Positions 1 through 12,677 of a stretch of DNA of 64,000 nt are shown here, piece after piece. Source of the stretch: Silene conica. Its lineage: Eukaryota; Streptophyta; Magnoliopsida; Caryophyllales; Caryophyllaceae. The stretch spans positions 71,252,792 to 71,316,791 of the forward strand of contig CM055312.2 in NCBI GenBank assembly GCA_029255685.2, read 5' to 3'. The notes under the pieces were generated by a model that worked only from the letters and a program-made list of their open reading frames with translations, made no database searches and was not told the DNA's origin. The stretch's first letter is position 1. Each line of letters starts with the position of its first letter. The position numbers were made by a program, and so were the translations under genes.

Positions 1-1221
1 ACTAAAAACTAAACCTAATAATTTCAACAAGACATATTAATAATTGCTAAAATTGTAAATTACTAATCGAAAAATTCTAGTCCATTGTTCAAGTTCTAGA
101 TTACTTAGATTGGATTTTACGGAAAGTGTAAACATAAGAGTTAAATTGATTATAGCTAGGAAAAAGGGTACGATATGGAAAATTAAGAAGAAATGTATGT
201 GAAAAAGTAAAGTTCGTATGTGAAAAAGTAATTCCGGCGAATCTAAATTACTCTAGACTTTATTCTATTTACAAGTCTAATACAATAATTTTTTCATCAA
301 GGGTATCAAAAAAATTAAAAATTACAAGTTGTAAAAATTCAATAACTTTTTGTTGACAGTATAGAATAATAATTGTCCACCCATTAATTCAATGTAAATA
401 CCCTTTACTGTCAATAATAAAATAATGGAAGATATAAAATTTTGTAAAGATATTGAAATGCAACATTGTTTTGACAATTACTAAGCTATGTAAAATCAAA
501 TAAAATTACTAAAATTGTAAAAAAAAAAAAACAGATAGATTTTTAAAAAATACTGAATTCGAAAAGTGGTAAAAAAAATAAATAAAGACTCACTTCTTTG
601 TAAAATGATGTTGGAGAATGATTATGAACCCAAAGGATGTTGGAGAATGATTGTAGGTTCATGCAAACAAATAAACACAACCCTTTAAACATAACTTCTT
701 TTATCAAAACTTATTATTAATAACTAGTTTTATACCCCGTGCAATGCACGGGGTGCTTACGATATACTATATGTTAAATATTTGTTTCATGAAATTTGTA
801 GGGGACTTAAACTTTTCCATATCCTATTACATAAACGTAAATTTGTTTGCGATCTTATTTATTAAGTAAAATCACAGTTATTTTTGTTGATTTACACTTT
901 TCATATATTACCAAACTTAATTACTTGATTTATACCACCATATACCTATGTGAATTTTGTACGTGTGTATTTATTTTAATTTATTTCTCCAATTAAAAAA
1001 TTCGTTATGTAAGTTCTATCTATTAAACAAATAATTACATATATATAATATATATTTACCATTTTCTTATAGTGACTACTTCATCAACCGACCATTTGAC
1101 CACCAACTCTTTATTCGTCCATTTAATCTCTCCACGCAAATTACCATCTTTGCAGCATAAATAAACCCCAACCCATTGAATCATCCAAAATAACAACTCA
1201 TCCCAAACCCTGTTTTTGCAA
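1..1221. repeat. Direct duplicate, copy A (uninterrupted)
   Basis: AT-rich non-coding segment that recurs almost base for base at 16599-16901 plus 23053-23962. There it is interrupted by the hAT-like element. Only scattered differences are seen (for example fewer TA units near 1045 and an A/C change near 1135). The homology starts at the first base of the window, so the repeat may extend further left. On the right it stops sharply at about 1210-1222, where copia sequence begins. I see no gene in it. Confidence 0.9.
720..760 (-). mobile_element. Helitron-like 3' terminus (copy A)
   Basis: Read on the minus strand, a hairpin CCCCGTGCATTGCACGGGG is followed after about 8 bases by CTAG and then T. 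This matches the Helitron 3' signature (hairpin, then CTRR, insertion before T). The same terminus is at 23464-23504 in the second copy of this segment. The 5' end was not located, so element length is unknown, and no Rep/helicase ORF is present. Confidence 0.5.
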
Positions 1222-2010
1222 TGAAATAGATGATCGTGCATCAAATGCAATGAAATAGTATTGACTGTTTTTGCGTAACAATGTCATTTGAGTTATAATT
1301 AACTCAAGATAAAAGATACTTTGTCAAAATCCAAATGGGTTGTAAGAGACAATATTGAACCCCATAAGTGAACTGGATTGACTTAGTATAGCCCCTAGCC
1401 GCTTACATGAGGTGACATCTCAAAGCGACTAGAATGTGAGGCGACTGATGACAAGTTCAAGTGCCATAGAGTCATATGTGATGACTAGTCGATCACATAG
1501 GCAGACTGCAAGAGACACTCTGTCGGGCAAAGTGACCGCTTATAGAGTTCTGGAAATTTTATAATAGCCGGGTCGTGGCGAGAGCTGCTATAGTATTCTT
1601 GTGAGTCAATTCTTAGACTAAAGACTACTCTCCCAAGATGGTACAGTTTAGGCATAGCCTTGATCCATTCTCTACGACTTTTCGTAACTGGAGTCAAATG
1701 GGATTGCTTCAGGCCGTGACTGACTGTGACTGATTGAAGGAAGTAGTGCGATAGAAATTGTCCACCCCTTGTCAGGGTTGTTCAAATATCAAGGCCACTC
1801 GAAGAGAAGTCAACTGGAAATGCGTGGCCACGCTCGGAAGGTATATATGGTAGATAATTCCGGTCAGACAGTTATTCTCCAGATCGAGGAAACCACTCAT
1901 GATATGATCGAATGCAAGTACGACCTCAGAGAGACACCTTGCATTGAGTGGGAGATTGTAATAGGACAAGAGAATTGGTGACGCACACTTGTCGAGGACA
2001 AGTGGGAGAT
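1222..2010 (+). mobile_element. Truncated 3' internal part of gag-only copia element
   Basis: Nearly identical (about 99% by eye) to 8203-8988, the part of the full element just before its 3' LTR. It ends in the same purine-rich tract (AAGTGGGAGAT) directly before the LTR at 2011. It therefore represents the tail of an upstream, 5'-truncated copy sharing the LTR 2011-3270, in a tail-LTR-body-LTR arrangement. Such structures arise by unequal recombination between LTRs or by tandem insertion. It is non-coding; short ORFs here look like chance. Confidence 0.85.
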
Positions 2011-3270
2011 TGTTGGGAAATTTGTCCTCAACGATAGTGCGATCACGTAATTAAATCTCATGACGAGAATGCGCAAGGGATGATACGATTTATATTAGTC
2101 AACTGACCAACATTAATCGGTAATGATTGGCTAGCTAGAGTTTGACATTACTGTCGTATGACGGTGGTGGTCAGTTGATCCCTTTAGGTCACACCTATAG
2201 GACAATTCCCTTAATTGATAAAATGATCAAATGTATATTGATACGATTTGATCATATTCCTTAAACTCGTATATCGAGAAATCAGAGGTTAAATCTTATT
2301 GTAAGATTTATGTTTATAATTGAAACGTGTCAATTATTAAACAATAAATGATATTTTATAATATCGTAATTAGAATGAATCGGGTTATAATACAAAGGTT
2401 GTAAATCGTATTGACGATAAATTATCATTTTATATTTGTAATTTCGAATTACATGTCAATTGATAAATATGATTTATTTAATATACAATATTTATATGAT
2501 AAATATTTATAATAAGATAATTATAATTTTATTACTTTATGACATATAAGATGTCACATATTGTACAATTTATACAATTGACAAATTTGTAAAATGAAAT
2601 CCATTTTATGGATTAAGTGGCCGGTTATGGTAGAGGTAGGTGTGGTGTGTTTTATGTGTTAATTACACCTTTAATCATTGTGTTTAAAGGACCTAGAAAA
2701 CACACTCCCTATAGCCACCTTATTAACCTTGGAAAGAGATGTTGTTCCCTTCTTTTTCCTCCTTCGCATACCCGGCCACCACTCCCTATACTCCTTAAGT
2801 TAATTGTTAATTTAAGACAAGGTATACATGATATATAAGATATACAATACACCCTCATTCATCTCCTAACCTAGCCGAAAAACTCACTAAGTAAGGAGAA
2901 AAATTAAACAACCTCAAATCAATATTATAAGACAATATATATACTAGTTGTAGTATTGAAATAATTTTTCTAATTAAGAGATTAGAATTAATATTAAGGA
3001 AAACCGATTTTGTGCTAGCTTGTTCAAGGTTTCGGTTGTTTTAAGGGGTTGTCTTGGTGCATCACAAAGGAGGTATTCTTGTTGAATACTCAGAGGATCA
3101 TCCTTGCTAATATTCGGACCGTGTGTAAGGTTCCGATATCCTTCTTATTTCCGCATTTTAAGCATTTTAAGCATGCATAAGATCATAATATAAGATAATT
3201 AAAATGTTAATTATAAGGTTAGTTTAGTATGACTAAAATGATTAGTTTATGAGTAACTAAAAACCTTTCA
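2011..3270 (+). repeat. 5' LTR of gag-only copia element
   Basis: 1,260 bp, starts TGTTGGGAAATTTGTCC and ends AAACCTTTCA, with the purine tract before it and the primer-binding site after it. Compared with the 3' LTR it has an extra 9-bp ATTTTAAGC repeat near 3160-3175 and a handful of single-base changes. The strongly AT-rich centre (about 2230-2600) is probably the U3 promoter region, but no single TATA box can be chosen. Confidence 0.92.
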
Positions 3271-3272
3271 AT

Positions 3273-3284
3273 TGGTATCAGAGC
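3273..3284 (+). other. Primer-binding site (initiator tRNA-Met)
   Basis: TGGTATCAGAGC lies two bases after the LTR end. It is the standard plant copia/gypsy minus-strand primer site complementary to the 3' end of initiator tRNA-Met. Confidence 0.92.
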
Positions 3285-5713
3285 AACTAGGTTGTTTGCA
3301 TGCTTTCCGTTTACGTTTTTACGGAGTTATTAGGATAACAAAATAAAATTTGGAATTTCGTTTAATATATGATATGGCCGAAATTAATTAAGCATGAATA
3401 CCTACTGTTTTCTAAAATGTTTTAGAATATTTGGAATATATTTTGCATATATATTATTCATTGGTATTTTATTTTTCCGGTTTTATTAGTTTTTAATGGT
3501 TAAAAATTGTTTATTTTGGGAAAAATAGTTAAAATCGTCTTTTGGCAGAGATTTTTCAGTATGTTTTCACATGTATATCCTATGTTATGAATATGAATTT
3601 TCGTAAATTATGGACTTATAAAACATGTAATATGAATTTTAAAGGTTAAAATGCAATAAGATGAATAAAAATGGGTTTGTATAGTTATATTTGGAATTTG
3701 ACTATAAAACTTTATGAGTATGTCACATGCAATATTTAAAATGTATGCTAAATTTTCCAGAAATTTATCTCATATATTGCATTATTATATATTTTTAATG
3801 TAAAAATCGGGTAATTAGTGACATTATTTCGACTTTAATAGTTTAAGTTGGAATTTGGCCATAAATATTTAACACGATGTCATATATATTATTTCCAGAA
3901 TGTATAAAAATTTCGAGATTTTTATCTTATTTTATGCTTGAGAAATAATTTTAAAGGTTAAAATCGTACGATATATGACGAAAATCGTTAAAATTTGCAA
4001 TAGTTGTTAAAATGGCCGGAAAATTTAACCCATTTTAGTAATATATGATATGTTCATCACCATAATTTTCTTGGGAGCCAAAATTTTCTGATTTATTTAA
4101 TTTTAATTTGTTTAAAAGTTGCATTTAAAATTGAATAATAAGAGTCATGTAATTAAAAATTTCGGCTATTGGGCAGTGTGCCATTTAATTTTATGTACAT
4201 TTTATGTTCTTAAAGTATTTTGGAAAGTGTAAAATTATTATTAGTATTTTATTTGCATTTATGGAACTAATTATTGAATTTTCCGACTTAAAATGCTCGT
4301 TTTACGTATTATTTTTGAAATATATATTAAAACCGTATAAATACTAATATTTTAAAGTTCTGAAATTTTAAGAACATTCTAGAATTTTCAAAATTTTAAT
4401 TTTGAAATTTTCGAAATTTTTATGACTCTTTTCGATTTTTATATTATTTTCCCGCAAAACCGAGTTAAATACCGAACAATATTAAAATATAACAAGTTAA
4501 GTCATGTTCAAAGTTTGAGTAAGACTAAATTTTGAAACCTAAAGAGTTGGGATGATTAACTTAAGAGTGAATTCCGATTCACATTATGCATAGTGTTGTT
4601 AAACGTTAAAACACGCAATTCCATAAACCGAGGTATACGATAACTATTTATATAATTGATATTTAAATAGGACGATTTGGCTTAGGGTTTGCATGATAGT
4701 TCATATATTCATAAGCATTGCATATTTTATTATGAATGTCATGATTTATTTACGTAATTTTGGGAGTTATGTAATTTACTTAGTATGGCCTTAGTTTTTA
4801 AATCGGTATTTCCCGTAATGTAAGGGGTTACCGATTCGGTTGTAATTTTGTGATCTCGTATCACCCAATTGTAATTTATTTCTATTTTATAATGTATAAA
4901 GTAGACTAGAAAAGTTGTAATTTTTGTAAATTCCGGAGATCCTTGAAGACGGTGCCATTCGGAAAGGAGTTCCGAACAAGAAGGTGTTTACCTCGAAGTG
5001 CGTGCCTCGTGAAGTTCAAGGGACCAAAGGAGTTGGTTTCCGAATTTGTACTTTTATTATTTCTTTTCTAGGAAAGGCCATACTAGGGTTTATTTTATGC
5101 TTTTATTTTGCTTTTTATATGTTTGCATGCATAGCCAAATCGTCATATATCGTCTCATGCATTGTTCGATTTAGTCGACCTAGTCATTTACTTTATCGAT
5201 AATTCACCGACTTAGTTCACTTAAACGGAGATAGATAATAATTGACTAGATCTCTTACAAATAAATATTGAGACTTAGCCTTACCAAAAAGTATGGACCC
5301 ATGAATCCCTTCTTCACAGAACGTAGGCTCGGCTACACCGGGGTACTAAAATTGTCACGTTGGGTAAGTGGGGTAATAAGATTACACCTTGAAATTTGGT
5401 CGATCTCAACGAAAGTATTCGTAACCGTAGTTGCAATAAGTTCGGGCTAAAGACGATTTTTAGAAAATTGTCGACCGAGAGTTCTAATGTAGAACCGATT
5501 AAGAGGTTAATCCACCAAATTATACCAATTAGGGATGAATCGGCTATACCGTGCCCGAATTAGTAAGGGTTTGGGTCTCGGGATTGTTTACTTAATTGGG
5601 TAAGAGATCATTAAGTAAATAGACTAGACTTGTTTAAATTATATTTACAAGTTTTGAAAATGACGTTGTTTTAATTCCTTCATTTTATTGTAGTTTAATT
5701 TTCAACATCGTCA
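3285..5713 (+). other. Untranslated leader of the copia element
   Basis: About 2.4 kb between primer site and gag start with no credible coding sequence. It is AT-rich with recurring TTTAAA/CGAAATTTT-like words. Short ORFs at 4984-5202 and 5268-5450 show no recognisable domains. Packaging and dimerisation signals would be expected here, but none can be named from sequence. Confidence 0.6.
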
Positions 5714-6734
5714 ATGGCAACCAACGCTCCACCTCTCACTGACGTATCATGGCTTCGATCCTTTATGGATCGTTGCAGACTCGATAAGCATGGTTCCAAT
5801 TTTAAGGATTGGGATGCGCAATTACTGTTGGCCGCTCAAGGTGACGATAAGACTCGTTACCTATCTGAAGCCGCTCCGACCGCTCCGACCGCTCGTTCAT
5901 CGGTCCAAACTCGTGAGGCCTATGAAGCCTACATGAAAGAGTCCTCCGCTCTTAAAAATGTGCTCATCTTCTCCATGGAGCCGGATCTCCAAAGGAGTAT
6001 GATCAAGTTGACCACATCGTATGAGATATACACCAAGTTTGCGACCATGTTTTCGCAAACTCCAAGGATGATTCAATATGAGGCGGCTTCCGCCTTCTTC
6101 GACATTACCTTGAAGGAAGGGCAAAATATAATCTCTCATGTGCTCAAACTAGTTGAGCTCGCGGAGACTAAAAAAACGCAAGAAGTTGATGTTCCTGACT
6201 CTCTCATAATTGACCGAGTTCTTCACTCGCTCAATAAGGTAAAATCGTATGCTCAATTCCGGGTGAATTTTAATATGCGAAACCAAGAGACCACATTGGA
6301 TGAGTTGCATAAGATGCTTGTCCAAGCCGAAAGGGACATGGGACTTCATGAAAGTTCCACCAAGGATGTTTTAAACATCGAAAAGAAAGGGAAAACGAGC
6401 TTCAAGAAGAATGCCTTCAAAGGCAAGGGCAAGAAAACGTTCAAGCCCAAAGCGACCAAAGAAAAGAACTTTTCGAAAGGCGCTTCCACCTCTTCTTCGA
6501 AATCCGAAGACAAGTGCCATTATTGCACGAGGATCGGTCATTGGAAGCGTAATTGCCCCAAATACTTAAGCGATCTCAAAAATGGGAAGGCAACCGTCGT
6601 AGGTAACAATTCTCATTTAAATTCATGTCATTTATCAACTTATGTATAGTGATACAAATGTGTTGATATTTACCCTTTTTAATTGTTTTAAAGGGCCACC
6701 TCCTAATGATAAGGGCAAGGAGAAGGAAGCATGA
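5714..6734 (+). CDS. gag: Copia-type Gag, two exons (5714-6602, 6694-6734)
   Basis: Nucleocapsid precursor that would coat element RNA in cytoplasmic virus-like particles. The unspliced ORF runs 5714-6649 (311 aa). Residues about 60-210 form the copia gag core (typical words MRNQETTLDELH, FRVNFNMR), followed by a lysine-rich stretch and one CCHC zinc knuckle (CHYCTRIGHWKRNC, about residues 270-283). I propose an intron 6603-6693 (GTAACA...TTTTAAAG). Joining 5714-6602 to 6694-6734 gives 309 aa ending NDKGKEKEA. The related element at 39610-47079 can be spliced at the same place to end KDKGKENET, which is the main support. The ATG at 5714 is the first in the open frame. No pol follows. The intron is inferred, not proven. 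Confidence 0.85.
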
Positions 6735-8988
6735 AATTCCTTACTTGGATGGCTATGGTAGCATCCAATTGATCGAAGACTTGAAGAGCTAGGCTCTAAT
6801 TTTCATATCGTCTTCTTTCATATTTTGCATTTTATTAGAACAATTTATTTCTTGTACGACAAGGATTCAAATCCTAAAACAATGGTTGTAATTTTGGATA
6901 TTAGTGACTTGGTTTTCAACCTGAGTCACTACTTTTGTTCTTAATCAATTTCTTGATTTCTAAAATAAATTGCATAGCTTGTTAAAACATGAATAATGGT
7001 GATTTTATCACGAAATAAACATTGATACGATCAATATAATATAATCAAAGTGTTGATTAAAACGGAGAACTACACCCCATGAGATACTTTCAATCAAAAT
7101 AAGAAATCATTAATTCAGATGATCATTTTAAGTGAAAATGAGAATGTATACATCACACCTATAAAACTTCAAACATTTATATGCATTGGTTAAATCGAAA
7201 TTGTTATCCTTATACAAGTAAAAGTTATTGTTAAAAGGATAGAGTGGGAGAAAATATTTCGCTCGCAAACCAATGATATACATGTAGGATCTTAGAGAAG
7301 ATTCATACATGGGAGTCTTAAGAAGAGCCCTAAATGAATGAATTGAAGAAACTACGAGAGGACACTGAAGAAACTACGGGAGGACATAAGAGGAAAGGTT
7401 CCTTATGTTCATTGTTTCAAAGAGAGGATATAATGAAACCCCGTATGAAATCGGAAGGAAAATGGTTCCTTAATAAATGATTTTTCTAAATTTATAAGAT
7501 AAAAGAGAAGAAATCATCTCAATTCTCTCAATGTAGTATTATCATGTCATATTTGTCGCGAGGAAACGAAGACATGAAAGAAGTGATGATTGATTGAAGA
7601 ATAGATCACTATAGGGATAGTGATAGTAATGATGATTCAAGTAATAAATAAAGATTTACATGCAAGAAATGAAAGGTTCATTTAAGAGATCGAGTGATAT
7701 TGTGTTTAGTGGGAGTGATATTCATTAAAGAATTGAACCTACCATTTAGAGAGGATGGGTGATTCTTTAAAGTGTAAAGAATAAGAGGTTCTCAATTCTA
7801 AATGAACAAATACCTTATATCATACGATGATGTAATTTTACGGGAAGGTTTATTATATTGATAATAAAAGGTCGCTCATTAGAGATCAAAATGATGAATT
7901 AGCCAAGATGTTTGAAAATAGTAAGAGTGATGAAATCACTAATAACTACAATATAGATTTCAGCACATGAGTAACTAGGTAATTTCGAGTGATTCTTTAA
8001 TCCCTCTAATATATCCATACGTCACGAGTTATAAGATAACAGTGGGAGCTTCCCTCAGGAAAGGAACCTCAAGATCTAGAATGGGTTCTAGATATGTGCT
8101 CAAATAAGATCATATTATGTGAGATAATATAAGTCGGAAGGAGACCAAGATTTGTAAGTTTTGCAATCATGAATACAAGGTTTATTCGCAAAACACTAAT
8201 ACAAATAGATGATCGTGCATCAAATGCAATGAAATAGTATTGACTGTTTTTGCGTAACAATGTCATTTGAGTTATAATTAACTCAAGATAAAAGATACTT
8301 TGTCAAAATCCAAATGGGTTGTAAGAGACAATATTGAACCCCATAAGTGAACTGGATTGACTTAGTATAGCCCCTAGCCGCTTACATGAGGTGACATCTC
8401 AAAGCGACTAGAATGTGAGGCGACTGATGACAAGTTCAAGTGCCATAGAGTCATATGTGATGACTAGTCGATCACATAGGCAGACTGCAAGAGACCTCTG
8501 TCGGGCAAAGTGACCGCTTATAGAGTTCTGGAAATTTTATAATAGCCGGGTCGTGGCGAGAGCTGCTATAATATTCTTGTGAGTCAATTCTTAGACTAAA
8601 GACTACTCTCCCAAGATGGTACAGTTTAGGCATAGCCTTGATCCATTCTCTACGACTTTTCGTAACTGGAGTCAAATGGGATTGCTTCAGGCCGTGACTG
8701 ACTGTGACTGATTGAAGGAAGTAGTGTGATAGAAATTGTCCACCCCTTGTCAGGGTTGTTCAAATCTCAAGGCCACTCGAAGAGAAGTCAACTGGAAATG
8801 CGTGGCCACGCTCGGAAGGTATCTATGGTAGATAATTCCGGTCAGACAGTTATTCTCCAGATCGAGGAAACCACTCATGATATGATCGAATGCAAGTACG
8901 ACCTCAGAGAGACACCTTGCATTGAGTGGGAGATTGTAATAGGACAAGAGAATTGGTGACGCACACTTGTCGAGGACAAGTGGGAGAT
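6735..8988 (+). other. Non-coding 3' internal region of copia element, ending in polypurine tract
   Basis: No ORF above 77 codons with recognisable content. Blocks of it (for example about 6890-6945 and 8366-8988) are recognisably similar to 40555-40610 and 44480-45127 of the second element, so it is family sequence and not random filler. It ends AAGTGGGAGAT immediately before the 3' LTR, acting as the polypurine tract. The segment 8203-8988 is duplicated at 1222-2010. Confidence 0.7.
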
Positions 8989-10238
8989 TGTTGGGAAATT
9001 TGTCCTCAACGATAGTGCGATCACGTAATTAAATCTCATGACGAGAATGCGCAAGGGATGATACGATTTATATTAGTCAACTGACCAACATTAATCGGTA
9101 ATGATTGGCTAGCTAGAGTTTGACATTACTGTCGTATGACGGTGGTGGTCAGTTGATCCCTTTAGGTCACACCTATAGGACAATTCCCTTAATTGATAAA
9201 ATGATCAAATGTATATTGATACGATTTGATCATATTCCTTAAACTCGTATATCGAGAAATCAGAGGTTAAATCTTATTGTAAGATTTATGTTTATAATTG
9301 AAACGTGTCAATTATTAAACAATAAACGATATTTTATAATATCGTAATTAGAATGAATCGGGTTATAATACAAAGGTTGTAAATCGTATTGACGATAAAT
9401 TATCATTTTATATTTGTAATTTCGAATTACATGTCAATTGATAAATATGATTTATTTAATATACAATATTTATATGATAAATATTTATAATAAGATAATT
9501 ATAATTTTATTACTTTATGACATATAAGATGTCACATATTGTACAATTTATACAATTGACAAATTTGTAAAATAAAATCCATTTTATGGATTAAGTGGCC
9601 GGTTATGGTAGAGGTAGGTGTGGTGTGTTTTATGTGTTAATTACACCTTTAATCATTGTGTTTAAAGGACCTAGAAAACACACTCCCTATAGCCACCTTA
9701 TTAACCTTGGAAAGAGATGTTGTTCCCTTCTTTTTCCTCCTTCGCATACCCGGCCACCACTCCCTATACTCCTTAAGTTAATTGTTAATTAAGACAAGGT
9801 ATACATGATATATAAGATATACAATACACCCTCATTCATCTCCTAACCTAGCCGAAAAACTCACTAAGTAAGGAAAAAAATTAAACAACCTCAAATCAAT
9901 ATTATAAGATAATATATATACTAGTTGTAGTATTGAAATAATTTTTCTAATTAAGAGATTAGAATTAATATTAAGGAAAACCGATTTTGTGCTAGCTTGT
10001 TCAAGGTTTCGGTTGTTTTAAGGGGTTGTCTTGGTGCATCACAAAGGAGGTATTCTTGTTAAATACTCGGAGGATCATCCTTGCTAATATTTGGACCGTG
10101 TGTAAGGTTCCGATATCCTTCTTATTTCCGCATTTTAAGCATGCATAAGATCATAATATAAGATAATTAAAATGTTAATTATAAGGTTAGTTTAGTATGA
10201 CTAAAATGATTAGTTTATGAGTATCTAAAAACCTTTCA
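8989..10238 (+). repeat. 3' LTR of gag-only copia element
   Basis: 1,250 bp, TGTTGGG...CCTTTCA, about 99% identical to the 5' LTR, which implies a fairly recent insertion or duplication. The next base (10239) is already inside the minus-strand gypsy RT reading frame, so the copia element broke that gene. Confidence 0.92.
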
Positions 10239-12513
10239 TAACTGTCTTACTAGATATCACATGTCCAAGAAATGCAACCTTGGAAAGCCAAAACTCACAC
10301 TTAGAGAACTTCGCGAACCACTTTTGTCGACGTAAAATCCCAAGTATCAATCGAAGATGTTCGGCATGCTCAGCATCAGGCTTCGAATAAATGAGGATAT
10401 CATCAATAAACACCACAACACAAGTGTCTAAGAACTCACTGAACGTCCTGTTCATCTGATCCATGAAGATAGCAGGAGCATTCGTCAAACCAAAAGGCAT
10501 GACAACGAACTCAAAGTGCCCATATCTGGTACGGAAGGCAGTCTTCGCAATATCAGCCTCTCTCACTGGAATCTGATGATAACCGGAACGAAGGTCAATC
10601 TTCGAACATCTGGAATCACCTCTAAGGTGATCAAATAAATCATCGATCCTAGGCAAATGATATATGTTCTTCACGGTGACTCGGTTCAACTCTCTGTAAT
10701 CAATGCAAAGTCTCATGGAACCATCTTTCTTCTTGACAAATAAAACTGGAGCACCCCAAGGAGAAGCACTCGGTCTAATGAATCCCTTCTCAATCATCTC
10801 CTCTAATTCCTGCTTGAACTCTTTCAACTCAGGTGGAGACATACGGTAGGGAGCCTTAGATATAGGTCCGGTACTTGGAACAAGCTCAATAGTAAACTCC
10901 ACATCTCTCTCTGGCGGTATCCCTGGCAACGCTTCTGGGGAAACATCTGGAAACTCACGAACAATGGCTACATCCTCAAGCTTCGGTAGCGATGGCTTTG
11001 CAGCTGAAACAACACACATGAAGGCTTGGCAACCCTTCCTAAGAAGATGAGAAGCTTTCATCGAAGAAATAACACGAACACCCTTTTTAGGGTGAGTTCC
11101 CCTATAGGAAACACGAACTCCTGAAGAACTCCTCAAGCAGATTTTCTGGTCGCGACACTCGAAGCGAGCATGGTATCGCGATAACCAATCCATACCGAGG
11201 ATAATGTCAAATTCCTCGAGAGGAAATCTCAGTAAGTCCGCTGGAAATATGGCTTGACCAATAATAATCGGAACATCCCTATGGGAAGAAGAGCAAGAAA
11301 ACACGTCTCCCGAAGGCAAGGAAATGGAGGTCTCCTCAACCAAGGAAGACTCAAGAGCTAAACGGTCTGCGAACTGAGTCGATATAAATGATAGAGAGGC
11401 ACCGGTATCAAATAGAATAAGGCACTCAGCGCCAAGAACAGAAAAGATACCCGCTACAATGTCTGGATGAGCCTCAGCCTCAGCTCTAGTCATCACGAAG
11501 ATCTTCCCCTTAGCCTTTCCTCCCCTAGTCGCTGCAGCAGCAGTGGCAGCCTTGCCAAGTACGGTGTTCCTCTCAGGACACTCATAAGATCGATGCCCAA
11601 ATCCATTACAGGTGAAACACTCATAGGCATTCTTGAAACAGTCAAAGCCCGGATGAGATGGTTTACCACAACGGTGGCAAACACTAGAAGCTGTGTCGGT
11701 GTGAACAATGGTCTTAGCAACCGGAGGAGAAAACCTCTCAAATCGCTTCTTCTGAGAAGAAGGAGAAGAAGTGGATGGAACAAATGGTCTCTTCCCCTGG
11801 TAGACAGACCTCTGATGAGAAGAAACACTAGAAGTAGCAGCTCTGGTCTCGGCATCTATGGCACGAATGGAACTCTCGGCCCAAATAGCATCATCATAAA
11901 CCTCAACGAAAGAAGTCGAGTCACGGCGGACCATGCTCTCAATGCGCGGCCCCAACTTCCCCCGATAGAAGTAAACTCTCTCAGCCTCATCCCTGACAAA
12001 CTTCGAAGCGAAATGTGCAAGCTGGTTAAATTTGTCGGTGTACTCCTGAACGAACATTTTTCCCTGCTTCAAGTCCATGAACTCCTTAAGCCTCTGCGAT
12101 CTAAGCTCATTAGGATAAAATCTCGTCTCGAGCTTATCCTTAAAAGCATCCCAATCAAATAAAGGATCAAGAGTGAAAGTCGGTCCGGTCAATGCCCACC
12201 ATCTATCGGCCTCTAAGGTCAAAACGTGAGTGGCTAGCCGCACTCTATCCTCTCTGCCAACCGAGTACATGGTGAAGCTCTTTTCCATCTCACGGAACCA
12301 CTCAGTAAGAGCTACCGGATCAACCTCGCCTCCATAAGTCTTCACGTGGCTCCTGGACATCTGTGATGTTATCCAAGAGAAGCTACCAGGCTGATTGGCC
12401 TCATTGCCTGGCAGTGGAGGAGGTGGAACAGTCTCTGCTTGCTGTCTCTGGTTCTCAAGCAACTGATGAAGTGCTTGCATTATAGTGTTCTCAGCAGCTG
12501 TGGTTCTCACCAT
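10225..12513 (-). pseudogene. Gypsy gag-protease-RT polyprotein, truncated by copia insertion
   Basis: 762 codons without a stop. Residues about 45-230 are the retrotransposon gag core. Two CCHC knuckles follow ([14 protein letters not shown] and [14 protein letters not shown], about residues 281-313). The aspartic protease motif DTGAS is near 370 and RT extends from about 560. RT blocks include LCIDYRELN, the [11 protein letters not shown] block and the catalytic FIDD. The frame leaves gypsy sequence at about FLGHVISS; the last few residues come from the abutting LTR. The remaining RT, RNase H and integrase are gone, so it is non-functional although the part present is undamaged, suggesting recent disruption. 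It starts at the ATG nearest the primer site. Confidence 0.93.
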
Positions 12514-12665
12514 CCTTCAAAAGAAAAACAAGTGTTAACTTAGCAATTAGCAATCACAAATAGACTACAATATAAATCCTTAGATCTACCCCATCTCTCA
12601 TTCATTATTTGTTTATTTGGTCAAGTTAAGGTTGGGGGTCACATGAGTGCGTCGGGAGCAATAAT

Positions 12666-12677
12666 GCTCTGATACCA
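12666..12677 (-). other. Primer-binding site of the gypsy element
   Basis: The plus strand reads GCTCTGATACCA; the minus strand is TGGTATCAGAGC, complementary to initiator tRNA-Met, two bases inside the LTR end at 12680. Confidence 0.9.

Larger units (their letters stand above)
2011..10238 (+). mobile_element. Gag-only (non-autonomous) Ty1/copia-type LTR retrotransposon
   Basis: Two LTRs (2011-3270 and 8989-10238, about 99% identical) begin TGTTGGG and end CCTTTCA. They bracket a primer-binding site complementary to initiator tRNA-Met, a long leader, a gag gene at 5714 and about 2.2 kb without any ORF of note. No protease, integrase, RT or RNase H is found, so the copy cannot be autonomous. 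A related element at 39610-47079 has the same plan, which argues that the lack of pol is a family trait. The right flank lies inside a gypsy RT gene. The matching left half of that gypsy gene is missing, so the left border has been rearranged and no target duplication can be read. Confidence 0.85.

Noticed and set aside
10239..10243. Target duplication TAACT for the first copia element
   Set aside because: There is no matching TAACT before either left LTR border, because the left side is rearranged; it cannot be supported.
11467..12162. 231-codon ORF on the plus strand
   Set aside because: It is antisense to the intact gypsy gag region (Ser/Arg/Leu-rich composition) and has no domain of its own.
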